DNA of 64,000 nt from Niallia taxi (GCF_032818155.1 NZ_CP102590.1:62001-126000), one strand, 5' to 3'. Shown: positions 18,306 to 26,947, numbered from the stretch's first letter. Notes: a model not told the origin generated them from the sequence alone. Made by a program: numbers and translations.

Positions 18306-18450
18306 TGGGGCACAAAAGTATTTAAGTCTATGTTTAAGCTGAACTATTTCATCGTTTAATAGTTCGGTTTTTTTATTTAGTGTTTACGGATTGTACTCAA
18401 TAATAAAAAAAGTGGATTGGAGCGGAGGCCACAGCGCAAAGAAACGAACT
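18306..18450 (+). repeat. Internally deleted copy of the intergenic structured repeat
   Basis: GGGGCACAAAAGTATTTAAGTCTATG, then the GAACTATT (18341-18348)/AATAGTTC (18358-18365) hairpin with a T run, then a core at 18411-18450. The core joins AGTGGATTGGAGCGGAGGCCAC directly to AGCGCAAAGAAACGAACT. Compared with the copies at 40.9, 47.4 and 54.8 kb, about 90 bases between the outer stem arms (GGCCACTCG...CGAGTGGCC) are missing. The rest of 18.45-18.70 kb is AT-rich with nothing else recognised. Confidence 0.7.
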
Positions 18451-18709
18451 CATATTACAGCAATACTTTACTTGAAAGTCCATTGGTTCCAAATTAGCTG
18501 AAATTATTCAGGTTTAGATAGGTTATATATTGTTTTGTTCTAGTTCTCTTATTTTGTGTTAACGATGCCTAGACTAAAAAGGATTGATTGTGAAAAAAAT
18601 ATATAATATGGAATAATTAGGTATAATACTTGTAGAATTAGTAAGTAAATGTAACTAACACTATATGTTTTTATAAGTTATATGATGTAATGAAGAAAAG
18701 GAGAAGAAT

Positions 18710-18907
18710 ATGACTACTAAGCTTAGTATATCGATAACACTAGCAATAATTATTATCTCATTATTCTTATTAGCTTCTAAAGTATATTTTAATACGAAGG
18801 AAATAACTGCAGCTAGTGAGTCTTGTTATGAAAATGGTGGTAATCCAAGTGTGGAAAGTACCTTTCTTACTTTAGGGTATTCATTTACATGCTCTAGCGA
18901 AAAATGA
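18710..18907 (+). CDS. Small secreted or membrane-anchored protein
   Basis: 65 residues, ATG after AAAAGGAGAAG. One N-terminal hydrophobic helix (about residues 5-25) and a short extracellular tail with two cysteines (CYENGG and FTCSSEK) that could form a disulfide. Not recognised. The stop lies 13 bases before the next gene, suggesting one transcript. Confidence 0.55.
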   Translation: MTTKLSISITLAIIIISLFLLASKVYFNTKEITAASESCYENGGNPSVESTFLTLGYSFTCSSEK

Positions 18908-18920
18908 TGGGAGAGATCCT

Positions 18921-19145
18921 ATGAAAATAGTAGAAAAAGATTATTTAGTAATCATAGATGACTTTGAGGTTGAGGGCTTTATTGATACAGAACAAAGGTG
19001 CTTAAACTGTAGGTTTCACTTAGTGTATTATGAAGACTTTGATGCATATTTCTGTCCTAATTGTAATGTTTGGAAAGAAGCAAAATGTAGTGATCCTGAA
19101 TGCTGCTATTGTCCTATTCGGCCAGATAGTCCATTGCCTGTTTAA
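18921..19145 (+). CDS. Small Cys-rich (zinc-ribbon-like) protein
   Basis: 74 residues with CLNC near residue 28, CPNC near 48 and a C-terminal C...CCYC cluster. The two CxxC knuckles fit a zinc ribbon; the extra cysteines could bind a second metal. ATG preceded by GGGAGAG. Placed between a one-helix peptide and a P-loop kinase with short spacings, so probably co-transcribed. No named family recognised. Confidence 0.6.
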   Translation: MKIVEKDYLVIIDDFEVEGFIDTEQRCLNCRFHLVYYEDFDAYFCPNCNVWKEAKCSDPECCYCPIRPDSPLPV

Positions 19146-19180
19146 GTGAGAATTATTATTCTGAAGGTAGGTGAATAATA

Positions 19181-19783
19181 ATGAATGAGAGATTAGTGCA
19201 AGATTATTATTCTTTTAAAACTTGGGTAAAACATGTTGTTGGTGATTCAAAAAAGCAGTCTACATTTTTGATTGGCATTGACGGTTGTGGAGGCTCTGGT
19301 AAAAGTACATTTGCGCAGAAACTCAGAGATGATTTCTGTGATGTTACAATTGTTCATATGGATGATTTTTATCTTCCTTCCTCCCTGATTTCCATTTTAG
19401 AACCTGCGCAAAAATCTATAGGTGCTGACTTTGATTGGAGACGGCTGTTAAAGGAGGTTCTTAAACCCTTAAGCAAGGAGACAGCTGGATATTACCAAAT
19501 ATATGATTGGGAAACAGATAAATTAGCCGAATGGCACCATGTTCCTATAGGGGGTATTGTAGTAATAGAGGGTGTTTATACACTGCGAAAAGAATTGGAA
19601 GATTTATATGATGTTAAAGTATGGATAGATTGTCCAAGAGAAACACGCTTAACACGAGGGATAGAAAGAGATGGCGAAGATGCACAAACAACATGGGAAA
19701 ATAACTGGATGATGCTTGAAGATATGTATGTCAAAGCACATCAACCTGTTAACAGAGCAAACTTTATTATTCGGGGATATTAA
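19181..19783 (+). CDS. Uridine-kinase-like P-loop kinase
   Basis: 200 residues. Walker A is GIDGCGGSGKST (residues 32-43), followed by IVHMDDFYLPS as in uridine kinase/phosphoribulokinase-like proteins, then FDWRRLLKEVLKPL, YDWETDKL, VVIEGVYTLR and the lid-like RETRLTRGIERDGED. The substrate is probably a small hydroxylated metabolite or nucleoside. Cytosolic. Start ATG after GAAGGTAGGTG. A bidirectional terminator separates it from the convergent VOC gene. Confidence 0.85.
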   Translation: MNERLVQDYYSFKTWVKHVVGDSKKQSTFLIGIDGCGGSGKSTFAQKLRDDFCDVTIVHMDDFYLPSSLISILEPAQKSIGADFDWRRLLKEVLKPLSKETAGYYQIYDWETDKLAEWHHVPIGGIVVIEGVYTLRKELEDLYDVKVWIDCPRETRLTRGIERDGEDAQTTWENNWMMLEDMYVKAHQPVNRANFIIRGY

Positions 19784-19793
19784 ATAAATATAG

Positions 19794-19823
19794 AAGCCTT
19801 TGAAAGAAAATCTTCAAAGGCTT
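19794..19823. terminator. Bidirectional terminator
   Basis: AAGCCTTTGA/TCAAAGGCTT, a perfect 10-bp stem with a 10-base loop, between convergent genes. Confidence 0.85.
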
Positions 19824-19827
19824 ACTT

Positions 19828-20274
19828 TTACAATCTATCATCAAACATTAACTGAAATTGAATCCCGAATGGGTCTTCAATAACTCCATAAGCCCTACTG
19901 AAAATAATATTAGACAGGGGAAGAATAACTTTTACGCGATTATCAGTGGTTACGCTATTGTAAAAATGTTCTATTTCTGTTTGATCAGCACTTTGAATAC
20001 ACAGAGAAATATTATTACCAACAGTATAGGCTTCGCTCGTATTCATTGTTTCTTCTGCGATCATAAGCTTCGTTTTTCCAATACTCAGGACAGAGTGAGC
20101 AATAAAATCTTTATTATCTTCTGTAATTTTCATTGAATTGTCACGCTTTGCCATGTCCTGATACGTCACAAGCATTAACTCCTTTGCATGAAAATGTGTT
20201 TTATAAAATTCAATTGCTTCTTTAGCTTTTCCATTCATCGATAAGAAAATGGCTGCTTCAAGTGTTGTATTCAT
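19828..20274 (-). CDS. VOC-family (PhnB-like) protein
   Basis: 148 residues of the vicinal-oxygen-chelate fold, closest in pattern to PhnB/DUF1338-like proteins: AAIFLSMNGKAKEAIEFYKTHF at the start and AYGVIEDPFGIQFQLMF at the end. No substrate can be assigned. It is divergent from a WYL-domain regulator and shares its promoter region, so regulation by that protein is likely. Confidence 0.85.
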   Translation of the reverse strand: MNTTLEAAIFLSMNGKAKEAIEFYKTHFHAKELMLVTYQDMAKRDNSMKITEDNKDFIAHSVLSIGKTKLMIAEETMNTSEAYTVGNNISLCIQSADQTEIEHFYNSVTTDNRVKVILPLSNIIFSRAYGVIEDPFGIQFQLMFDDRL

Positions 20275-20299
20275 AACATCAATCTCCTTTAATATTCAT

Positions 20300-20358
20300 T
20301 TGATATCCACTAACAAAACTTATTATAATGAATAAAGGTATCAACTTATGACACCTTT
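20300..20358 (+). promoter_or_regulatory. Promoter and dyad operator between VOC gene and WYL regulator
   Basis: TTGATA (20300-20305), 18-base spacer and TATAAT (20324-20329), followed at the expected start point by a dyad AAAGGTaTCA-N5-TGAcACCTTT (20334-20358). The dyad ends just before the regulator's ribosome binding site, so autoregulation is the simplest reading. Confidence 0.6.
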
Positions 20359-20371
20359 AAGGGAGCGGACA

Positions 20372-21313
20372 ATGAAAAAATCAGAAAGATTAAACGACAT
20401 GATAAGGTACCTAAACAAACGGGAATTCTTCAATTTACAGGATCTTATGGCTGAATATGATATCTCAAAAAGCACAGCTCTGCGTGACTTAAGTTCACTT
20501 GAACAATTAGGAATGCCCATTTATGCAGAGCATGGAAGATATGGTAGGTATGGAATCCTCAAAAATAGATTATTATCGCCTATTAATTTTACAGTAGATG
20601 AGATATACGCATTATATTTTGCGATGCTGACACTTGATTCCTATCAATCAACACCATTTCATATAAGTATCCAAAAGCTCAATGAGAAGTTTGAAAATTG
20701 TCTTCCACCAAAGCAAATAGAGCAAATCCATAAAATGAAAAAAGTTCTCCAACTTGAAGTAAATTTGCATCATTTTATTAGTCGTTTTTTAGACAGGATA
20801 TTATTAAGTATTCTTGATGAATACAGTTGTAAAATACTATATAAAAAAAATGGTGTTGAAAGAAGTTATTTTATCCAATTCTTTAAGATTTCCGCTAAGT
20901 TCGGTCAATGGTATGCTACAGGTGTTGAGCTTGATACAAATACATTTAGAGTCTTCCGCTGTGATCGAATTACATTTATAGAAGAATTAATGACAAAATC
21001 GAATACTTCTGTAGATGATTTACTCCTGCGCTCTATGCAAATAAAACGTGCAGAGAATAGTATTAATTTTGAGGTGGAAATTGTTGAACATGCAATAGAT
21101 ATCTTTTATAAAGAAAATTACCCCTCCATGTCGATCGAAATTGGAGACAAAATAGTGATAAAAGGTTTTTATAATCGAGGGGAAGAGGACTTTATTACTG
21201 ACTATTTTTTGCGATATGGCAGCAATATGAAAGCAATTAAACCTGCAGCATTAAAGCAACAAATACAGTGCAAATTAATGAAGCTTCAAACACATCTTGA
21301 AAAAATGTCTTAA
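20372..21313 (+). CDS. YafY-type HTH-WYL transcriptional regulator
   Basis: 313 residues. An N-terminal DeoR-like helix-turn-helix (ERLNDMIRYLNKREFFNLQDLMAEYDISKSTALRDLSSLEQLG), then a GRYGRYGI wing, then a WYL-like ligand domain from about residue 130 (KILYKKNGVERSYFIQFFKI, FRVFRCDRI) and a C-terminal WCX-like part. The classic WYL tripeptide reads WYA here. The start is the ATG after AAGGGAG; an earlier in-frame ATG (20348) lies within the operator dyad. Divergent from a VOC gene. Confidence 0.88.
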   Translation: MKKSERLNDMIRYLNKREFFNLQDLMAEYDISKSTALRDLSSLEQLGMPIYAEHGRYGRYGILKNRLLSPINFTVDEIYALYFAMLTLDSYQSTPFHISIQKLNEKFENCLPPKQIEQIHKMKKVLQLEVNLHHFISRFLDRILLSILDEYSCKILYKKNGVERSYFIQFFKISAKFGQWYATGVELDTNTFRVFRCDRITFIEELMTKSNTSVDDLLLRSMQIKRAENSINFEVEIVEHAIDIFYKENYPSMSIEIGDKIVIKGFYNRGEEDFITDYFLRYGSNMKAIKPAALKQQIQCKLMKLQTHLEKMS

Positions 21314-21356
21314 GTAATTCACATGAGAATATATTGTATGGTAAGGAGGGGAGCTA

Positions 21357-21560
21357 ATGAAAAAGCAATTTGTAATCGGTATAATATTAATATTATTAAG
21401 TACACCATTAGGCTATATGTCTCTCAATTTATTGTATGCTGATCAAAACTTGGGTGAAGGTGAATTTAAGCCGATGTTAAATGGATTTATATATTCTTAT
21501 ATGATTAGCGGGATATTAATATTTATCCTTGGGATTCTGAATAAAAGGAAGAACGAATGA
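21357..21560 (+). CDS. Small two-helix membrane protein
   Basis: 67 residues, ATG after AAGGAGGGGAG. Hydrophobic segments at about residues 5-24 and 45-62, basic C-terminal end. Unknown. A GCCGCTTGGC hairpin with a T run follows at about 21572-21592 and probably terminates it. Confidence 0.6.
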   Translation: MKKQFVIGIILILLSTPLGYMSLNLLYADQNLGEGEFKPMLNGFIYSYMISGILIFILGILNKRKNE

Positions 21561-21796
21561 CCATTAAGGTTGCCGCTTGGCAGCTTTTTTTATTTGGAAA
21601 TGAACTAAAATTGCTGGCAATCGCAGATTAGTGCTCATCTGTCCAATAAGCTAAAAAAAGCTTAACATGCACTTTTATACAAATAAATGAAAAATAACGT
21701 TATTTTCGTAAGAAAGCCTACAGGAAAACGATTACATTTATCCGTCCACCTACATATCATATATTAGATAATCAAGTTATGTTAGGAGGATACTAT

Positions 21797-21874
21797 ATGT
21801 TATTTGAAATACTTCCTACTTGGATTTGGATATTATTTTATCTCTTTATTGTTCTAACAATGGGCAATCATTAA
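21797..21874 (+). CDS. 25-residue hydrophobic peptide
   Basis: MLFEILPTWIWILFYLFIVL then TMGNH, one membrane helix, with TTAGGAGGA six bases before the ATG. Size, site and composition fit a real membrane micro-peptide in an otherwise non-coding 460-base gap. Confidence 0.45.
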   Translation: MLFEILPTWIWILFYLFIVLTMGNH

Positions 21875-21948
21875 TAAGGACGAGCTCTTAGTGCTGAAAC
21901 TAACCAGAAATTGAGGTCCGTATATTGGAAAACTTGTGTTTGTTATAA

Positions 21949-21984
21949 ACCGAATGGGGGATTAGCTAGTATCTTCCATTCGGT
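21949..21984. terminator. Hairpin, possible weak terminator
   Basis: ACCGAATGG (21949-21957) pairs with CCATTCGGT (21976-21984); the T tail is poor (CTGTTTAATC). Confidence 0.4.
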
Positions 21985-22023
21985 CTGTTTAATCAGATTG
22001 TATAAATAGTATTAATTTTCCAT

Positions 22024-22455
22024 TTGAGCAGGAATTCAAAAATTAAAATAGAATATTCTCCTCTAATGGATAAACGGGAGGGAGTAGCATGCAGTTTGTT
22101 GGCTTCCATACAAGCGATGAATGAAGAGTTTCATTCATTTGAAAGTGTTGCTATTTATCTAAAAAATGATAACCGTACCAATGAATATTATGACATGAAT
22201 ATAAATGAAGCTGATTATGTGTTTCCAAGTGATTTAAAACTAAACAAATGGATGGATGAATTATTTATAGGTGCTGAAGGCTTTGAAGCAGGGAACTTTT
22301 TCATTGTACATCGTGATTTTGTTGATTGGTACTATGTGTTTCCTGTGTGTTTGTTTAGTATTGGTGGAATTTTATTTTTACTTTGGCTCATTTTACAAGT
22401 TAAGCATGTTTACAAGGGAAGGATGTTGAAATTCAAGCACACGCTTGTTCGTTAA
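22024..22455 (+). CDS. Hypothetical protein with one C-terminal membrane helix, start doubtful
   Basis: 143 residues if TTG 22024 is used. The N-terminal ~95 residues are polar (IEYSPLMDKREGVACSLLASI, SFESVAIYLKNDNRT), then a membrane segment (YYVFPVCLFSIGGILFLLWLIL) and a basic tail. No ribosome binding site precedes the TTG or the in-frame ATG at residue 15, and an in-frame stop lies at 22003. It may therefore be the 3' part of a gene that has lost its start. Not recognised. Confidence 0.45.
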   Translation: MSRNSKIKIEYSPLMDKREGVACSLLASIQAMNEEFHSFESVAIYLKNDNRTNEYYDMNINEADYVFPSDLKLNKWMDELFIGAEGFEAGNFFIVHRDFVDWYYVFPVCLFSIGGILFLLWLILQVKHVYKGRMLKFKHTLVR

Positions 22456-22507
22456 GATTGAAAAAAATTTATAAGCGAAAATAAAAAAACAGAGATAAAA
22501 ATCCCTG

Positions 22508-22996
22508 TTACGTATAACTCTGCTTTTCGTTTGTTAACTTTAGTATTAGATACCGGACAATAAAACCAATACCTACACCAGGTATAACGAAGATCATTGG
22601 CATAAATACCGGTCCTAATGTATGGCCAAAAAGTTTTATTTTACTAGAATAAATAAGGCCAAGCGTTACAAAAGCGGCGGCGGATAGAAAGGGAAGAAAG
22701 GACAGCTCTTCACTAGCAGGCATTTCATATTGATATGCATCCCACATAGCAAAAAAATACAAACAAGCATAAAATAATAGCCATTGATAATTAATAACTT
22801 CTTCCGCTTTTGTAAATTCTCCTAGGTAACTGTACATAATAGCAGTATTAAAATGACTGTAGACGTTTATCAGTATTTCAGTTAAAACATATAAAGTTCC
22901 TTTATAATATTGACCAGTTAATAATTGACTAAATCCGGGCAGAGCAATACTCCACATTATTGCCTGGAATTTCCCTATTTTTTTCAATAACTCCAC
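22508..22996 (-). CDS. Multi-spanning membrane protein
   Basis: 162 residues with four or five hydrophobic segments. The start AIMWSIALPGFSQLLTGQYYKG resembles the TM2/YckC-like pattern of small integral proteins. GTG start with AAGGCG close upstream. The C-terminal part repeats the pattern (MIFVIPGVGIGFIVRYLIL). Function unknown. Confidence 0.6.
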   Translation of the reverse strand: MELLKKIGKFQAIMWSIALPGFSQLLTGQYYKGTLYVLTEILINVYSHFNTAIMYSYLGEFTKAEEVINYQWLLFYACLYFFAMWDAYQYEMPASEELSFLPFLSAAAFVTLGLIYSSKIKLFGHTLGPVFMPMIFVIPGVGIGFIVRYLILKLTNEKQSYT

Positions 22997-23091
22997 CGCC
23001 TTATAGGATTAGTTTGGTTAAATTCACCATTGTTATTCGATGAATTTAGTTTTGGCGGTTAAGAAAAATTTAATAATAATATTTATTTTTA

Positions 23092-24153
23092 TTAGTCTCG
23101 AGATATTTCCCAGACAATATCTGTTTTTATTGCCTCATAAACAGACGACCAATCAGCAATTTCTTCTAAATGGAATACTCCTTTGCGCGTATTTTGCTCA
23201 TATAAAAATCGGGCAGCCCATGTGGTTACATAGGCAGTTATTTTTGCTTCTTCTTGGCCGGAAAGATCTGTTTCCAATATAATTTCTTTGCCATCTTTTA
23301 TGCCTTTCCCTCTTACTTTCACATGGAACATAGGTTCACCGATGCTAATTCGTTTGAAAATTGCCGTTGTCAACTTATCTGGCAAAAACCGAATAAGTCC
23401 AAGCTTTTTCATGATAGAGAAGGAACTAGTCGCTAATCGTGAATCAAAGCAAAGATAAGTGCTGACTTGATCTACATTAATTGTGTTAGGTAATACATGC
23501 TGATCAGCAAAATTAAAGGGGTAGGCATTTCTCCAACCAAGCTTTTTGCCAAAATATGCTGTCTGCTTGCCGACAAAGCTCCTTTTTAATACTTGCTGTC
23601 CATTTTCCCACTTGTGAAAGTCTGTTTTTGCCTGTTGGATTGTCCACTCTATTGCAGCATGTCCGTGTGTATCCCCTAATCCAAGCATCAAAAAGATATC
23701 GACACTTTCAGTTGTATCCATTTTTTCAGAAACCGATTTTGCGAGTAAATTTGTCACTCCTGGATTAAGACCTACACTCAATAATGCTGCAGCATTTGAT
23801 TGAATAACTGATTGCTGTAGCTCCTCCACTTTCTGCAAAAACGAATAAGAAGCAGATATATCGATGTAATCAATGCCAGATTCTAGACAGGAGGCAGCGA
23901 AGGTTACGCTTTCCTGTTCGAGACACACGATTACGAGTTTTACGGTAGCTAATCTATTTGCTGGTACCTCTTGATTAATATCAAGTACAATTGGCTTGAT
24001 TTTACTATTTGTTGAAGCTGAAAATCTCTCTGCTTTTTCTTGGCTTCTGCCAGCAGCGTATACATTGCCTGGATAATAATCTGCTAATTGTCTGCAGATA
24101 AGTTTACCTACATGTCCATATCCACCAATCACAATAATATCTTTTTTTCCCAA
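23092..24153 (-). CDS. Saccharopine dehydrogenase-like NAD(P)-binding protein
   Basis: About 353 residues. The N-terminal Rossmann motif IIVIGGYGHVGKLICRQLA is followed by YAAGRSQEKAERFS, then VKLVIVCLEQ and GIDYIDISASYSF, all typical of saccharopine-dehydrogenase-like reductases; lysine metabolism is not implied. The start is uncertain: the frame opens at GTG 24162, but AGAGG spacing favours TTG at 24153. A monocistronic gene; about 290 bases between it and the next gene are AT-rich with no supported ORF. Confidence 0.85.
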   Translation of the reverse strand: MGKKDIIVIGGYGHVGKLICRQLADYYPGNVYAAGRSQEKAERFSASTNSKIKPIVLDINQEVPANRLATVKLVIVCLEQESVTFAASCLESGIDYIDISASYSFLQKVEELQQSVIQSNAAALLSVGLNPGVTNLLAKSVSEKMDTTESVDIFLMLGLGDTHGHAAIEWTIQQAKTDFHKWENGQQVLKRSFVGKQTAYFGKKLGWRNAYPFNFADQHVLPNTINVDQVSTYLCFDSRLATSSFSIMKKLGLIRFLPDKLTTAIFKRISIGEPMFHVKVRGKGIKDGKEIILETDLSGQEEAKITAYVTTWAARFLYEQNTRKGVFHLEEIADWSSVYEAIKTDIVWEISRD

Positions 24154-24453
24154 ATAAACCACGCCTCTCTTGCCTTAACTTAATGTTGTGAATTTGTTTT
24201 TCTTTATCATTATTGCTTGTTATAAAACTAGACCAATTACATATTTAGTGTATAAAAACAATGATTAAAGGAGTATCCCAGATTTATGGGGTTTATTATG
24301 GTTACTTAAACGAGAGAGAAATAGGAAGTGGAGGAAAGGCTGTTTTTTTGGTTGTATTTTTACAGAGGTCTTTATTCCTTGCAATAATATACTATATGTC
24401 CTGTTATGGTGAGTGTAATATTTTATGAGAATATCAAGAATGGAGTGTATCTC

Positions 24454-25035
24454 ATGAATATTATGTCTTTTATACTATACTGTTTTATCGTAACATTTAC
24501 ACCAGGACCTACTAATATTGTCATTTTATCAACAGTGCACAAAAACGGAACAAAAAAAGCGCTGGAATACACCTATGGTGCAACAATTGCATTTGGTTTT
24601 TTATTAAGTGTTTCTGCTGTACTGAACTCTATATTAGTAGCCTTTATCCCAAAAATTTTAATACTAATGCAGATTATTGGGAGTATATATATGCTTTTTC
24701 TCGCTTACCAAGTGTATAAAACAAACAAAGATAAACCAAAATCAATGGAAAAACAAACAGGTACGTTTCTGTCTGGTTTCCTCATGCAGTTTTTGAATCC
24801 TAAAGTTTTGTTATTTACATTAACAGTCATTCCAACCTTTATCATGCCATACCATGTTTCTTTGTCTAAGATTATTTTATATGTAATAACAATCACTGTA
24901 ATTGGATTTTTAGCATTTATTACATGGGTGCTTTTTGGGGCATTATTTAAAAGCTTTTTACAGCAGCACGAAAAAATGGTGAATGTGCTGATGGCACTAT
25001 TCTTAGTGTATTCGACTTTCATGATTTGGATGTAA
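24454..25035 (+). CDS. LysE/RhtB-family exporter
   Basis: 193 residues, about six membrane helices. The first has TFTPGPTNIVILST, the family signature, and QFLNPKVLLFTLTVIPTF the second conserved block. LysE/RhtB proteins export amino acids or related molecules. The start is the ATG after GGAGTG (24442); the frame extends to 24406 without a site. The stop lies within 20 bases of the AraC-type regulator start, so the two form an operon. Confidence 0.9.
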   Translation: MNIMSFILYCFIVTFTPGPTNIVILSTVHKNGTKKALEYTYGATIAFGFLLSVSAVLNSILVAFIPKILILMQIIGSIYMLFLAYQVYKTNKDKPKSMEKQTGTFLSGFLMQFLNPKVLLFTLTVIPTFIMPYHVSLSKIILYVITITVIGFLAFITWVLFGALFKSFLQQHEKMVNVLMALFLVYSTFMIWM

Positions 25036-25052
25036 TGAGTAGAGGGGATATA

Positions 25053-25832
25053 ATGGACAAATTTATTTATAAAAAGTCTGCCGGCATAACGGCGTTGGCG
25101 GCAAGCATGACAGAATTTACGTATAAAAAGCATTCTCATATGGAGTATGCCATTGGTGTTACATTAAGAGGAATTCAACATTATACCTTAGATGGCAGCT
25201 TACAGCTTTCGCATAGGAATGGTGTTATGCTGTTCAATCCAGAGCAGGCTCATGATGGCATGGCACATGATAAGGAAGGCTTAGATTACATGATGCTTTA
25301 TATGGACCCCCAATTGCTTTTAGAGGTTATGGAAAAAAAGGACATCATCAGATTTTCAGATCCAATTGTTTATGATAATCTGCTTAAACAAAAAATAGTA
25401 AGCCTATCTGAGGCAATCTTGACAGAAAAGGATGATGATTTGTGCAGTGAGCTGCTCTTATCACTAACTGAAAGTCTTATAAAGACAGATCTCTCGAAAG
25501 ATTTTAAGAAAGATAATGCTCTTATCAAGAAAGCAAAGGAAATGCTCTATGAAAATCTTATGACTATTCCGAAGCTGGACGAAATCAGTTGTGAACTGCA
25601 TTTATCGAAATTCCAATTCATTCGTTTCTTTAAAGCTCATACTGGAATTTCACCATATCAATACTTTCTTAACTGTAAAATAGTGCGGGCAAAGCAGCTG
25701 ATAGAAAAGAACAAAGACATTTATTCAGCAGTAGCAGAATGTGGATTTGTTGATTTGGCCCATCTAAATAAACATTTTAAAAGTGTGTTTGGGATAACAG
25801 CATTTGAATATTCATCGAATATCAATCAGTGA
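25053..25832 (+). CDS. AraC-family regulator
   Basis: 259 residues. An N-terminal cupin-like sensing domain (HSHMEYAIGVTLRGIQHYTLDG, LFNPEQAHDG) and a C-terminal double helix-turn-helix from about residue 160 (PKLDEISCELHLSKFQFIRFFKAHTGISPYQYFLNCKIVRAKQL, then AVAECGFVDLAHLNKHFKSVFGITAFEY). The start is the ATG after AGAGGGG. It follows the LysE exporter and probably controls it in response to an exported solute. Confidence 0.92.
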   Translation: MDKFIYKKSAGITALAASMTEFTYKKHSHMEYAIGVTLRGIQHYTLDGSLQLSHRNGVMLFNPEQAHDGMAHDKEGLDYMMLYMDPQLLLEVMEKKDIIRFSDPIVYDNLLKQKIVSLSEAILTEKDDDLCSELLLSLTESLIKTDLSKDFKKDNALIKKAKEMLYENLMTIPKLDEISCELHLSKFQFIRFFKAHTGISPYQYFLNCKIVRAKQLIEKNKDIYSAVAECGFVDLAHLNKHFKSVFGITAFEYSSNINQ

Positions 25833-25853
25833 ATAATTTTTATTTATATTAAA

Positions 25854-25889
25854 AGACAACGACCTCTGTGGCTCGTTGTCTATTTTTTT
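25854..25889 (+). terminator. Terminator after AraC gene
   Basis: AGACAACGA/TCGTTGTCT with a ten-base loop and a T8 tract. Confidence 0.88.
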
Positions 25890-25904
25890 TCGCTTATTAT
25901 TCTG

Positions 25905-26816
25905 TTAACCGTCAGCAAACACTAGGCTCGCTTGAGCTTTTATCGCTTCCATTACAACTTGTATAGAGCGGTTAGACGCCTGAGGCTTGCGGGCGACAAG
26001 ATATATATGCCGTGTTGATTCAGGCTGTAAATCAAGAAGCTGAACACCTTCTTCTTGTTCTGTTACTGCAAGCTTCGGCAGAATTCCAATTGCAAGATTA
26101 TTTGCAACCGCTGTTTGTATGGCTGCATAGCTTTGAAAAACATTTAACACATGAGGCTGGAATCCAGCGTTACTGCATAGATTTTGCGTGTATTCAGAAA
26201 GGTAAGTACCATCAGGCTCCATTACCCAAGTTTCCTCCGAGAGTTCAGTGATGCGTACAGCAGATTGCTGTACTAGTGGATTTTCTTCCCCAACTAAAAC
26301 CATCAGACGATCACTTCCAAGCTCAACGAGACTGTGATCATATTGCTTTAGCATTCGAGGCTTTTCAAAGTAGGCGACAACTGCTAAGTCAAATTGATGG
26401 GAATCAAGTGCTGGAATACTCTTATCAGGCTCTAATTCTGTTAATCTAAGCTGAAGCTGAGGGAATTGCTTCACTAATTGGGATACTACAGGGATTAAGA
26501 TAGAACGTAAGGCACTTGAGAAGGAGGCAATTCGGACAGTTCCTTGAATAATGTCAGAAGTGTCATTAAGTGCGATTTCAATTTGTTCAAGCTGATTAAT
26601 CACAGGTCTGACTGGTTTAGCAAGATTACGGCCTGCATGTGTTAATTGAACTCTCCTTCCAACCTTTTCAAAAAGTATAGTATCGGTTTCCTTTTCCAAA
26701 ATGCTAAGCTGCTGAGAAACTGTCGCAGTACTAATGTACATAACTTCTCCAACCCTGTGCATCGTTCCTAAGGTTTCAAATTGAAGTAGTAATTGTAATC
26801 GCCAAGTGTTGAGCAT
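25905..26816 (-). CDS. LysR-family regulator divergent from the dialkylglycine decarboxylase gene
   Basis: 303 residues. The N-terminal helix-turn-helix (TLGTMHRVGEVMYISTATVSQQLSILEKETDTILFEK) and the substrate domain from about residue 90 are complete. It is the likely regulator of the divergent aminotransferase-family operon, an arrangement like DgdR/DgdA. A 34-bp perfect palindrome sits between the two genes at 26871-26904. Confidence 0.92.
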   Translation of the reverse strand: MLNTWRLQLLLQFETLGTMHRVGEVMYISTATVSQQLSILEKETDTILFEKVGRRVQLTHAGRNLAKPVRPVINQLEQIEIALNDTSDIIQGTVRIASFSSALRSILIPVVSQLVKQFPQLQLRLTELEPDKSIPALDSHQFDLAVVAYFEKPRMLKQYDHSLVELGSDRLMVLVGEENPLVQQSAVRITELSEETWVMEPDGTYLSEYTQNLCSNAGFQPHVLNVFQSYAAIQTAVANNLAIGILPKLAVTEQEEGVQLLDLQPESTRHIYLVARKPQASNRSIQVVMEAIKAQASLVFADG

Positions 26817-26870
26817 ATGAATTCCCCTTTTAAGAATTACTAAACGAATTGTTAAGGAAAACTTGATTGT

Positions 26871-26904
26871 TTAATGTTTATTATTAATTAATAATAAACA
26901 TTAA
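26871..26904. promoter_or_regulatory. 34-bp perfect palindrome between LysR and DgdA-like genes
   Basis: TTAATGTTTATTATTAA followed by its exact complement, with no spacer and no mismatch. It lies 44 bases before the decarboxylase start and 54 bases before the LysR start. It is a candidate operator, all A/T except for two C/G pairs. Confidence 0.65.
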
Positions 26905-26947
26905 GCTAATAAAGAGCAAATTAATTAGAGGAGAGAGGTAGAAGCTG

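Noticed and set aside
24260..24425. About 55-codon plus ORF between the saccharopine-like gene and lysE
   Set aside because: ATG has no ribosome binding site and the product looks random; it runs into the lysE leader.
24705..25139. 144-codon minus ORF across lysE and the AraC start
   Set aside because: Shadow frame antisense to two well-supported genes.
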